Positions 16,795 to 24,541 of a DNA stretch of 64,000 nucleotides are shown in pieces. The number at the start of each line of letters is the position of its first letter. Positions within the stretch are counted from its first letter, which is position 1. The notes below the pieces were generated by a model. The model was not told where the DNA came from, did not search any database, and worked only from the letters and a program-made list of their open reading frames with translations. This DNA comes from CAXMST01 sp963712765 (GTDB lineage Bacteria > Actinomycetota > Thermoleophilia > Solirubrobacterales > 70-9), in the NCBI GenBank assembly GCA_963712765.1, contig CAVQIX010000003.1:558001-622000 (forward strand). Reading direction: 5' to 3'. A program made the translations under genes and the position numbers.

Positions 16795-19700
16795 CTATCG
16801 GCGGCCCTCGCCCTTCCGCTTGCCTTTTCGGCGCTTCTTCGGTTTCGGCTTGAGGGTCGCCTTTGCAGTGCCGCCGGGGGTGTTGTCTGCCTTGACGGCG
16901 GCGACCCTGATCTTGGCGCTGTCGATCCCGGGAACCTGCTTAACGGTTAGCTTCGGCCGCTTGGTCAGCTCTGAAAGCCGGCGGCCGTCCTTGAGCAGGA
17001 TCGAGGCCGCGTAGCCCTTCGCGCCCACGACCTTACGCCAGCTGACCACCAGGCGGGTTCCCTTGCGTCGCACGCGGAGCTTCCTGGGCTTGCCCAGCTT
17101 GATCGGCTTCGGCGCCTCGTAGACCGCGACCGAGTTGCTCTGCCGCGGCAGCCCCGAGGAGAGCACGGTGGCGATGATCAGCCGCCTTCCCTTGGGACCG
17201 TCGGCGGACTTGAACCGGAGCTTGCCCCGACCGCCGGATACCGCGCCGAGCCGCTTGGCGACCCCGTTGCCCTGCTCCATGAAGACAACCTTCTGCCCCG
17301 GGATTCTGCGGATCCCATAGCGCAGCGTGCGCTTGCGGCCCTTGCCCTTGGCCACCCTCGCGCTCACCCTCGGAGCGGGCAGGCCGTCGGCGGTCCGCAC
17401 CGCGCCGATCTCGTCCCCGCCCGAGACGGACTCCACCCGCCACGTCCCGGCTGCGGGATGATCGAGCATCGCGTAGGTGTTGCCGTCCGACCCGAAGCGC
17501 TCGATCGCGCCGACCGGCGTGCTCACCGTCTGACCGTTCGCCGCTGGCGTCTGCAGGACCGCGCCGCCAGGACCGACCAGGCGCACCTGGGGCGGGGACG
17601 GGCCGGTGCCGTCGATCACGACGCCGGCGTGCGGAAGGCCGCTGCCGAGCTGGAAGGTCGTTTGGGTTGCGGCGGACTTCGCCGACTTGACGGTCTTGAA
17701 CTTGCCGAGGTTGCAGCCGCCGAAGATGTCGTAGCCGCCGCCCCAGAACAGCGCCGCACCGGCGCTGCCGAAGGGCGAGATCGAGGCACAGCCGGCGAGC
17801 GCCTTGTTCGAGAGCAGAGCGGTAACCTCGATCGCGCCGAGCGAGTCGAAGAGCGGGATGCCGTTGACCTTCGCCGAGCCATTCAGGGTGAATGCGCCGC
17901 TGTTCAGGTCGACCGCGCCGGCGAGCGACCCCTCGCTGAAGTCAACCGGACCGAAGCCAACCTTTACCTCTGCGCCGACGTCGAGTCGTCCGCTGGTCTT
18001 GTACTGCGCGAAGGCGGTGCCGACCGGGATCGAGACGATCGAGCCCTTACCGTCGATCCGCAGGATCCCGGGCTCGGGTGCATCGGGGAATGTGTAGCTG
18101 ATCGTTCCGTTGAGCTGCGCGAGCGCCGCGTTGCCTCCGATCGGAGGACCGGCGTTGACCTTCCCCCCTCCGGCCAGCTTGAGGGGGTTGGTGTTGATCG
18201 CGAAGTTGAGCTGCTTGAGGAAGACGAGCGGCGCGATCGGGATCCCGGTGCCGGGCAGATCGAGGGAGCCGTTCCCGTAGTCGAATTCGCCGTCCCTGAG
18301 CCCGAAGTTCGTCTCGATCCCGGCTCCGGTCGCCGCCAGGAAGAGGCCGCCCCCGCCCTGGAGCAGCGACGGATCATCGGCATAGATCAGATGCAGATTG
18401 CGCACCGCGACCAATCCGAGGGAGAGATCGTTGGCGCGGAGCTGTACCGCTCCCTTCTTGACGATCAGCCCGGACTGGTTGTCGAGCACCAGCTTGCTGC
18501 CTCCGGTCACAGTGCCGCCGAGAAGCAGGCTGAAGGGGTCGGGCAGCTTCAGGTTGACCGGTATCTCGAGCTCCCCGTTTGCGGACAGGCGAGGACTGGT
18601 CTTGCCCGAGACCGGCAGGTCGAGGAACTCGCTCTTCAGTTTCTCGGTATCGAACAACGCCGGATTCCCTGCCAGATCCTTGATCTGGCCTCCGCCCTTC
18701 GGCAGCTTCAGGCCCAGCTTCCCGCTTTCGAGCTGGATGTTCCCGGCCTTGACCAGGACCTTGCCGTTGCTCGTCAACGTTCCCTTGCCGAGGTCGATCG
18801 TGATCTTCGACTTGGCCGCCGCTCCCGCGCCGGGGCCGTCGCCCCCTCCCGGAGACAGATCGAGGCCGTTGAGCCGCATGCTGCCCGTGGCCGTGTAGAC
18901 CTTGCCCTTGCGCTCGAAGCAACCCGGAGTGGCGAGCATCACCGCCTTGCCGTAGGTGATCTTCGGGACGCACCCGCCGCCGCCGCCCTCGCCTGCGCCG
19001 ACCGGACCGAACGGAGCGACGCGGATCGCCGACTCGCCCGTGCCCGCCGACCAGACCGTCCAGCCACCGCCGTCCTCGGCGGCCCCGAGGTCGAGGAGGA
19101 AGGCGCTCGATTCCTTGCTCTCGAACGTCGTCGTCTTGCCCCAGATTCCGTTCACCGCGCGCCGATAGCGGACCCGGTCGGGGCTCTCGTTGTCGTCCAC
19201 CCATGCTGCGTGCAGGTTCCCGTTTCCGTCCTCGAAGAAGTCGCGGTCACGCGGATCTCCCTTGGCGCTGACGGGGGTCGGGGAGACGAAGGACCGGGTC
19301 GCCTCGTCGTAGCGTTTGACCTTGAGGCGACGGCGACCCGGCTGGCCCTGGCGGTAGATCAGGTACGTGCCCTTGAGACCCGAGGCGATGCGCGGCTCAT
19401 CTCCCGGTCCAAGGGGCACGACGGGCTCCCAGTTGGCGATCGAGTTGTGATCGCCGAATCCGCCGTAGCGGCGTGTGTAGAGGTTCTCGAGATCGGTGAA
19501 CGCAGTTATCGGAGTGAGCGGATTGAGGAAGCCGATCGATCCCTCATAGGTAATCTCGCCGACGGTGTCATTGAGCCGGGCTCGTGCCTCGACCGGCGAT
19601 CCAGCGCTGAGCGGGGAGGCCTGGAAGAAGGTGCCGGCGGTGACGCTCCCGATCGTCGAGATCGAGAAACCGCCGGGCCCGAAGTAGGCGTCGCCGCCAA

Positions 19701-20118
19701 AGCTCATTTCGGAGCTACCGACCGCCCTGGGTGGGCTGAAGGTCTGCCCGCCATCGGCGGAGCGCAGAACATAGGTCTTGAGCAGGGGGGACGGAAACGC
19801 GCAGCAGCGGCTTGTGACGATGAAGACCTCGCCGCCCTCGAGGAACACGCGCGGACCTGCGTCGTCTTCTCCCTCGGGCACGGCGATCAACTTCTCGATC
19901 GCGCACCCATTCGCCCCGCGCGGGAGCTTGCAGTAGTGGACCGGCTCGTCGCCGGCGGCACGCTCCGTCCACGCGATGTGCGCCGCCCCGCTCTCCTCGA
20001 CCGCAATGTGGGGGTCGAGCCCGGTCGGGTCGAGAGTAAAGGGCTTCGCCAAAGCGGCCGCCGGCAACGCCAGCGCCCAGACCGTGAACAACACCGCGGC
20101 TGAAGCCACGCGCCTCAT
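16795..20118 (-). CDS. Large secreted protein with propeller-like front, repeat middle and Fn3-like tail
   Basis: Starting at ATG 20118, the 1107-residue protein opens with a signal peptide (MRRVASAAVLFTVWALAL, cleavage near ALAKP). Residues 25-380 look like a beta-propeller of the sialidase kind, with repeated AAHIAWTERA and NLHAAWVDDNE strands. Residues 400-800 are Gly-rich beta repeats (GKVLVKAGNIQLESGKLGLKL and similar), perhaps an adhesive stalk. Near residue 1010 an Fn3-like domain (KPRKLRVRRKGTRLVVSWRKV) is followed by a very basic tail (KPKPKKRRKGKRKGEGRR). It is probably exported to the cell surface, with the basic tail possibly binding wall polymers. No enzyme motif is visible. TACGAT at 20146-20151 is a possible -10. 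Confidence 0.75.
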   Translation of the reverse strand: MRRVASAAVLFTVWALALPAAALAKPFTLDPTGLDPHIAVEESGAAHIAWTERAAGDEPVHYCKLPRGANGCAIEKLIAVPEGEDDAGPRVFLEGGEVFIVTSRCCAFPSPLLKTYVLRSADGGQTFSPPRAVGSSEMSFGGDAYFGPGGFSISTIGSVTAGTFFQASPLSAGSPVEARARLNDTVGEITYEGSIGFLNPLTPITAFTDLENLYTRRYGGFGDHNSIANWEPVVPLGPGDEPRIASGLKGTYLIYRQGQPGRRRLKVKRYDEATRSFVSPTPVSAKGDPRDRDFFEDGNGNLHAAWVDDNESPDRVRYRRAVNGIWGKTTTFESKESSAFLLDLGAAEDGGGWTVWSAGTGESAIRVAPFGPVGAGEGGGGGCVPKITYGKAVMLATPGCFERKGKVYTATGSMRLNGLDLSPGGGDGPGAGAAAKSKITIDLGKGTLTSNGKVLVKAGNIQLESGKLGLKLPKGGGQIKDLAGNPALFDTEKLKSEFLDLPVSGKTSPRLSANGELEIPVNLKLPDPFSLLLGGTVTGGSKLVLDNQSGLIVKKGAVQLRANDLSLGLVAVRNLHLIYADDPSLLQGGGGLFLAATGAGIETNFGLRDGEFDYGNGSLDLPGTGIPIAPLVFLKQLNFAINTNPLKLAGGGKVNAGPPIGGNAALAQLNGTISYTFPDAPEPGILRIDGKGSIVSIPVGTAFAQYKTSGRLDVGAEVKVGFGPVDFSEGSLAGAVDLNSGAFTLNGSAKVNGIPLFDSLGAIEVTALLSNKALAGCASISPFGSAGAALFWGGGYDIFGGCNLGKFKTVKSAKSAATQTTFQLGSGLPHAGVVIDGTGPSPPQVRLVGPGGAVLQTPAANGQTVSTPVGAIERFGSDGNTYAMLDHPAAGTWRVESVSGGDEIGAVRTADGLPAPRVSARVAKGKGRKRTLRYGIRRIPGQKVVFMEQGNGVAKRLGAVSGGRGKLRFKSADGPKGRRLIIATVLSSGLPRQSNSVAVYEAPKPIKLGKPRKLRVRRKGTRLVVSWRKVVGAKGYAASILLKDGRRLSELTKRPKLTVKQVPGIDSAKIRVAAVKADNTPGGTAKATLKPKPKKRRKGKRKGEGRR

Positions 20119-20179
20119 CGAAACCCCGTTCTGTTTCTCACCACTATCGTAGACCCAGCGAGGCCCCATAGCAAGCGGC

Positions 20180-20347
20180 TCAGCGGGGTGCGTGACGCTC
20201 CTCAGGGTGCTCGGGCCGGCCTCGCGCGCTCCTGATCAGGGCGGCGGCGAAATCGAGTACGAAAGCGAGCGCGCGGCCCGCCGGGCCGGTGACCAATCGC
20301 GTCCCGAGTGAGGCGGGGGCGCTCTGCGGGGGACTCCGGTCGTTCAC
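20180..20347 (-). CDS. Small hydrophobic-core protein coupled to the aldo/keto reductase
   Basis: A 55-residue frame starts at GTG 20347, whose GTGA overlaps the stop of the aldo/keto reductase gene by four bases, the same coupling seen between many true gene pairs here. The sequence has a flexible SPPQSAPASLG front, a TRLVTGPAGRALAFVLDFAAALI amphipathic or membrane helix, and a charged RPEHPEERHAPR tail. I do not recognise a family. The tail contains HPEERHAP, which could bind metal but proves nothing. The remaining 60 bases to the next start hold no gene. Confidence 0.5.
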   Translation of the reverse strand: MNDRSPPQSAPASLGTRLVTGPAGRALAFVLDFAAALIRSARGRPEHPEERHAPR

Positions 20348-21483
20348 GCCTTCGGGCCGAGCTCGACCAGGTCGCGCTCGGGCTCGATTCCCCAGCGCTC
20401 GGCCGCCTCGGCGAGCTCCGGCGCAATCTGCCAGCGGTCGGGACGCTCCGGCCCCTCGTGCTCGGGATTGGCGCCCTTGAGCGCCATGCTGCCGGTGTTG
20501 TCGCCGATGCGGCGGATCTCGGCCAGGTCGGCCTCGCTCAGCAGCTGTTCCTCCGGGAGCCCCGCCAGCTCGGTGCGCTTGTCCTCGATCGGCCGGGCGC
20601 CGGCACCGATCTCCTGGATCAGGGTCGGCGCCACGCAACACACCGCGGGCTGAGCGAGGTTCCACTGGCAGGCGAGCTGGATCGGGGTGAGCCCGGTCCG
20701 CTCGAGTATCGGCTGCAGCCGGGCGAGCTTCTCGGAGCCGGCCTCGACCCAGCCCTCGGGCCTGAACTTGCGGTGGTCGTGCTCGGCGAAGGTGTGTCCC
20801 GGCGCCACGTCACCCCAGAGCAGGCCGCCGTAGTCGACAACGCGCGTGATCAGGCGTATGTCGCTGTTGGCGGCGGCGTCGAGCACCAGCTCACCGGGCC
20901 AGGGCTCGAGCGGGTTGAGGATCACCATCGCCGCGTCGATCAGCCCACCGAAGCGCTCGAAGCAGGAGATCAGATCGAGGGTGAAGCCGTTGGCGGGGCC
21001 CGGGGCGACCCCGATCTCCAGGGTCAGGCCGTCCTCGCGCAGTGCCACCATGCCCGACCAGACTTCCTCGGAGGAGTAGCCGATCCGGTCGGGGTTGTGG
21101 AGCAGGAGCACGTCGAGCTGGTCGACGCCGAGGCGTTCGAGGCTGCGCTCGGCGGCCATCCGCAGGTAGTCCTCATAGCCGGAAGGGCCACGCAGACCCG
21201 GATCGGTGAAACGCGGGAAGCCCTTCGGCCCGTCGCGCTCGCCCTCGTAGAAGTCGTGGCCTACCGCGGCGATCAGCGAGTAGTCCTCTCGGGACACCCC
21301 CTCGAGCGCGCCGCCGAGCAGCTCGTCGGCTGCGCCCTGACCGTAGGTGTCAGCGGTGATCACGGTGTCGACCCCCCCGCCGGGCGTGAGCAGCTCCCGC
21401 AGGCGGTCCGCCTCGAGCTCGGCGCCGAAGCGCATGAAGCGCCCCCCACTCCAGGTTCCGATCGCTGTCCGGGTCGGTTTCAC
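20344..21483 (-). CDS. Aldo/keto reductase family protein
   Basis: The 379-residue protein has the AKR barrel layout: VDTVITADTYGQGAADELLGGALEG (family Asp and Tyr region), SLERLGVDQLDVLLLHNPD, LEIGVAPGPANGF, and TPIQLACQWNLAQPAVCCVAPTLIQEI near the end. In classical AKRs the catalytic set is Asp-Tyr-Lys-His; D and Y can be placed here, while the Lys is not obvious, so catalysis is uncertain. It should bind NADP(H) in the cytoplasm. The GTG at 21483 is the best start because TAACCT lies 7 bases upstream. It is divergent from tig. Confidence 0.85.
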   Translation of the reverse strand: MKPTRTAIGTWSGGRFMRFGAELEADRLRELLTPGGGVDTVITADTYGQGAADELLGGALEGVSREDYSLIAAVGHDFYEGERDGPKGFPRFTDPGLRGPSGYEDYLRMAAERSLERLGVDQLDVLLLHNPDRIGYSSEEVWSGMVALREDGLTLEIGVAPGPANGFTLDLISCFERFGGLIDAAMVILNPLEPWPGELVLDAAANSDIRLITRVVDYGGLLWGDVAPGHTFAEHDHRKFRPEGWVEAGSEKLARLQPILERTGLTPIQLACQWNLAQPAVCCVAPTLIQEIGAGARPIEDKRTELAGLPEEQLLSEADLAEIRRIGDNTGSMALKGANPEHEGPERPDRWQIAPELAEAAERWGIEPERDLVELGPKA

Positions 21484-21490
21484 CGCCCGG

Positions 21491-21496
21491 AGGTTA
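21491..21496 (-). promoter_or_regulatory. -10 box, leaderless type, of the aldo/keto reductase gene
   Basis: On the minus strand TAACCT ends 7 bases before GTG 21483. It is back to back with the tig promoter 42 bases away. Confidence 0.5.
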
Positions 21497-21512
21497 GCCC
21501 CCGGGGTTCCTC

Positions 21513-21543
21513 TCGACACGCGCCGACACGCGCTCCCTAAGCT
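21513..21543 (+). promoter_or_regulatory. tig promoter, leaderless type
   Basis: TCGACA (21513-21518) resembles a -35 and is 19 bases before TAAGCT (21538-21543). The -10 ends 7 bases before the GTG start of tig. Confidence 0.5.
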
Positions 21544-21550
21544 CTCGGCG

Positions 21551-22945
21551 GTGAACACAACCGTCGAGAACATCAATCCCGCCCGCGTCAAGATCAACGC
21601 CGAGGTCGGCGCAGAGGACATCGCCAAGCAGCTGGACCGCGCCGCGCGGCAGCTGAGCAGCGAGATGAAGATGCCCGGCTTCCGCAAGGGCAAGGTCCCC
21701 GCGCAGCTCGTGATCCAGCGGATCGGTCGCGAGGCCGTGTTCGAGCAGGCGCTGCGTGAGTCGCTGCCGCAGTGGTACGAGCGCGCGATCCTCGACTCCG
21801 GGGTGAGCCCGATCGGAGAGCCCGAGCTCGATGTCTCCGACGTTCCCTCCGAGGGGGAGTCGCTCAGCTTCTCGATCGAGATCGGCGTCCGTCCGACCGC
21901 CAAGCTCGGCGATTACAAGGGCCTGGAGGTCGCCAAGGCCGAGCCCGAGGTGCCCGAGGGATCCGTCGATGAGGAGCTCGTGCGGATGCAAGACGGGCTC
22001 GCCTCCCTGCAGCCGGTCAATCGTGCCGCCGCCGCCGGTGATCACCTGCTCGTCGACTTCACCGGCTCGGTCGGGGGCGAGGAGTTCGAGGGGGGGAAGG
22101 CCACCGATTACCTGCTCGAGCTCGGCTCCGACTCCCTGATCCCCGGTTTCGAGGAGGGCCTGATCGGCGCCTCCGGCGGTGAAGAGCGCAAGGTCGAGGT
22201 GACCTTTCCCGAGGATTACCACGCCGAGGAGATGGCCGGGAAGGACGCCGAGTTCGCCGTGGCCGTCAAGGAGGTTCGCGAGAAGCAGCTTCCCGAGCTC
22301 GACGACGACTTCGCCGCCGACAACTCCGACTTCGACACCGTCGAGGAGCTGCGCGCCGACATCGAGGGTCGGATCCTGCACGCGATGGAGCACAGGGTCG
22401 AGGACGAGTTCCGCGAGGCGGTGCTCGATGCCGTTGTCGCCAACGCCGAGGTCGAGCTTCCCGAGGAAATCGTCGATGCCCGCGCGAACGAGGTCTGGGG
22501 GCGGATAGAACGCCAGATTCAGCAGAGCGGAATGGAGCCCGACGCCTACCTGCAGATGCAGGGCAAGAGCCGCGAGGAGGCGATCTCTGAGGCGCGGCCC
22601 GACGCCGAGAAGGGGCTGCTGCGCGAGGCGGTTCTCGATGCGGTTGCGGACGCCGAGGGGATCGAGGTCTCCGAGGAGGACATGCTCGAGGCCCTGCAGC
22701 CCCCGGCCGGGGAGAAGGGCAAGCCGGAGAAGCTCCTGAAGCAGCTCCGCAAGGAGGGCCGCGATGCGCTCCTGGTCGAGGAGATCCGCCTGCGCAAGGC
22801 TGGGGAGATCCTGATCGCGGGCTCGACGCCGATCGGAGCCGGGCAGGCCGAGGCGCGGGAGAAGATCTGGACGCCCGACAAGGAAGAGGCCGCCGCCGAA
22901 GGCGAGGGCGATTCCGAGCTCTGGACCCCCGACAAGTCCGACTGA
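21551..22945 (+). CDS. tig: Trigger factor
   Basis: This 464-residue ribosome-bound chaperone and prolyl isomerase has the ribosome-binding N domain with MPGFRKGKVPAQLVIQRIG (the GFRxGKxP signature, near residues 38-56), a PPIase domain (GDHLLVDFTGSVGGEEFEGG through VTFPEDYHAEEMAGKDAEFAVAVKEV), and a helical C domain. The end carries two copies of a WTPDK motif (EKIWTPDKEE and ELWTPDKSD) separated by an acidic spacer, after the normal family end. Start is GTG 21551, immediately after a -10 box. It precedes clpP, as in many bacteria. Confidence 0.96.
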   Translation: MNTTVENINPARVKINAEVGAEDIAKQLDRAARQLSSEMKMPGFRKGKVPAQLVIQRIGREAVFEQALRESLPQWYERAILDSGVSPIGEPELDVSDVPSEGESLSFSIEIGVRPTAKLGDYKGLEVAKAEPEVPEGSVDEELVRMQDGLASLQPVNRAAAAGDHLLVDFTGSVGGEEFEGGKATDYLLELGSDSLIPGFEEGLIGASGGEERKVEVTFPEDYHAEEMAGKDAEFAVAVKEVREKQLPELDDDFAADNSDFDTVEELRADIEGRILHAMEHRVEDEFREAVLDAVVANAEVELPEEIVDARANEVWGRIERQIQQSGMEPDAYLQMQGKSREEAISEARPDAEKGLLREAVLDAVADAEGIEVSEEDMLEALQPPAGEKGKPEKLLKQLRKEGRDALLVEEIRLRKAGEILIAGSTPIGAGQAEAREKIWTPDKEEAAAEGEGDSELWTPDKSD

Positions 22946-22951
22946 GCGATC

Positions 22952-22973
22952 GCGGCGCCTTCGCGGGCGCCGC
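22952..22973 (+). terminator. Hairpin after tig
   Basis: A perfect 8-bp stem GCGGCGCC/GGCGCCGC with the 6-base loop TTCGCG lies 6 bases after the tig stop. No T-tract follows. It separates tig from the clpP promoter. Confidence 0.6.
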
Positions 22974-23036
22974 CGGCAGCCAGCCCCTGGCGGGGGCGTG
23001 CGGCCACCTCGCGCGAGGTCGACCGGAGGGCTTCTA

Positions 23037-23042
23037 TAGACT
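23037..23042 (+). promoter_or_regulatory. clpP -10 box, leaderless type
   Basis: TAGACT ends 9 bases before ATG 23052. No Shine-Dalgarno is present in the gap. Confidence 0.55.
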
Positions 23043-23051
23043 GGCTCGCCG

Positions 23052-23639
23052 ATGAGTCCGATGGTCCCAATGGTGGTCGAGCAGACCTCGCGCGGCGAGC
23101 GCGCCTTCGACATCTACTCGCGCCTGCTCAACGAGCGGATCATCTTCCTGGGCACTCCGGTTACCGAGGACATCGCGAACCTGATCGTCGCCCAGTTGAT
23201 CCACCTCGAGTCCGAGGATCCGGACAAGGACATCTCGATGTACATCAACTCGCCGGGTGGATCCGTCTACGCCGGCCTCGCGATCTACGACACGATGCAG
23301 TACATCAAGCCCCAGGTGCAGACGATCTGCGTCGGGATCGCGATGAGCATGGGCGCTTTGCTGCTCTCCGGCGGCGAGAAGGGTAAGCGGATGGCGACCC
23401 CCAACTCGAAGATCCTGATCCATCAGGTTTCCTCGACCGGGATCGGCGGTCAGGCGACCGACATCGAGATCCACGCCAAGGAGATCCTCGAGACCCGCAA
23501 GCGGCTCGATGAGATCATCGCCGAACACACGGGCCAGGACTTCGAGAAGGTCTCCAAGGACACCGACCGCGACTACTTCATGAGCGCGCCCGAGGCCGTC
23601 GACTACGGCCTCATCGACAGCGTCATCGAGAACCGCTGA
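23052..23639 (+). CDS. clpP: ATP-dependent Clp protease proteolytic subunit
   Basis: The 195-residue serine peptidase forms the 14-mer degradation chamber that works with ClpX. The catalytic triad is S99 (GIAMSMGALL), H124 (SKILIHQV) and D174 (TDRDYFMSAPEAVDYGL). The oxyanion loop INSPGGSVYAGLAIYD is intact. The loop before the nucleophile reads IAM instead of the more usual QAA, a modest change. No long propeptide is present. It is separated from clpX by a minus-strand methyltransferase gene and a sugar transporter gene. Start ATG 23052 follows a leaderless-type -10. Confidence 0.96.
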   Translation: MSPMVPMVVEQTSRGERAFDIYSRLLNERIIFLGTPVTEDIANLIVAQLIHLESEDPDKDISMYINSPGGSVYAGLAIYDTMQYIKPQVQTICVGIAMSMGALLLSGGEKGKRMATPNSKILIHQVSSTGIGGQATDIEIHAKEILETRKRLDEIIAEHTGQDFEKVSKDTDRDYFMSAPEAVDYGLIDSVIENR

Positions 23640-23669
23640 GCGACGCGCCCTCGGCGCTCGCTGGGCCGC

Positions 23670-24512
23670 CTAGGTGTCGAGCGACCCGAATCGCTGATCC
23701 GGCGGTCTACCTGTGACGGTTCCACGCTGGAGCGCGTCGTCGAGGAAGCCGTTCCAGCTCGGCGCGTTGGTCCCGTGCAGGGGGCCGGCGTCCCAGCCGG
23801 GCCGTGCGAACAGTGCCCAGGTCTGAGCGGGGTGACGCCATTGCAGCGGCTCGAACCCGAGCCCGGCCTCGGCGGCCATGTCCCGCATCCGGCTCGCCTT
23901 GTGCATCGCGACTCCGGGGGTCCAGCCGGGTTCTGAAGGCGCATCGCCCGGAACGAAGCTCGCGACGAGCGCCCCGGTGTCGCTCAGGCACCGGGCGCAG
24001 TCTCCCAGCCAGCCCATGGTCAGGTCCTCGCCGGTGTGGGAGAACACGGACTGTGCGAAGGCGAAGTCGAACCGCTCGGAGGGATCGAGTTCGGAGATGT
24101 CGGACCCGAAGTGGAAGCGGGGACGCTTGAGCTCGATCAGGTCGGATCCGAGCTCACTCTCGATCCCGGCTTCGACCAGCCAGCGCTCCGGCTCGATCCC
24201 GACGTAGCGCCCCGGGGCGAGGTAGGGGATCAGGATCCGGGCGACCCGCAGCGAGCCGCAGCCGATGTCGAGCAGCCGGTGATGCTCCCTGAGCCCGAGG
24301 GAGGTGAGCAGGCCGAAGCTCATCGCGGCGGTGACGTCGTAGTTGTCGGCCGGCCCGACGGTGGCCCGGTGGTCCCCCTGGCCGGGTGGGTTCGTGGTGG
24401 CGCTTCGACGGGCCCGGCGCAGCAGCGATCTGAGGGCGGCGGTCGGTTGCAACCGACCGAATGGTAGCCACGGTTCGGCTGCCGGTGAGCGGCGGCCCAG
24501 GAGCGCGCTCAC
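23670..24512 (-). CDS. SAM-dependent methyltransferase
   Basis: Taking GTG 24512 as start, the product has 280 residues. The SAM-binding core is HHRLLDIGCGSLRVARILIPYL, followed by GRYVGIEPERW and FDFAFAQSVFSHTGEDLTMGWLGDCARCLSDTGALVASF, a class I Rossmann methyltransferase. The front 65 residues are Arg/Pro-rich and poorly defined, so the true start is uncertain. The substrate is unknown; small-molecule or glycan methylation is possible. It sits between clpP and the sugar transporter on the opposite strand, with only 29 bases to the latter's start. Confidence 0.75.
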   Translation of the reverse strand: MSALLGRRSPAAEPWLPFGRLQPTAALRSLLRRARRSATTNPPGQGDHRATVGPADNYDVTAAMSFGLLTSLGLREHHRLLDIGCGSLRVARILIPYLAPGRYVGIEPERWLVEAGIESELGSDLIELKRPRFHFGSDISELDPSERFDFAFAQSVFSHTGEDLTMGWLGDCARCLSDTGALVASFVPGDAPSEPGWTPGVAMHKASRMRDMAAEAGLGFEPLQWRHPAQTWALFARPGWDAGPLHGTNAPSWNGFLDDALQRGTVTGRPPDQRFGSLDT

Positions 24513-24526
24513 GCCCGAGGGAGGAG

Positions 24527-24532
24527 TAGTGT
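24527..24532 (+). promoter_or_regulatory. -10 box, leaderless type, of the sugar transporter
   Basis: TAGTGT ends 9 bases before GTG 24542. Confidence 0.45.
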
Positions 24533-24541
24533 CCGGGCCCG

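Noticed and set aside
17458..20103. 881-residue plus-strand frame opposite the large secreted protein
   Set aside because: Third-position GC shadow; the opposite strand has a signal peptide and clear domains.
20344..21903. Long 519-residue version of the aldo/keto reductase
   Set aside because: The extra front runs antisense through the tig start; GTG 21483 with its own -10 box is better.
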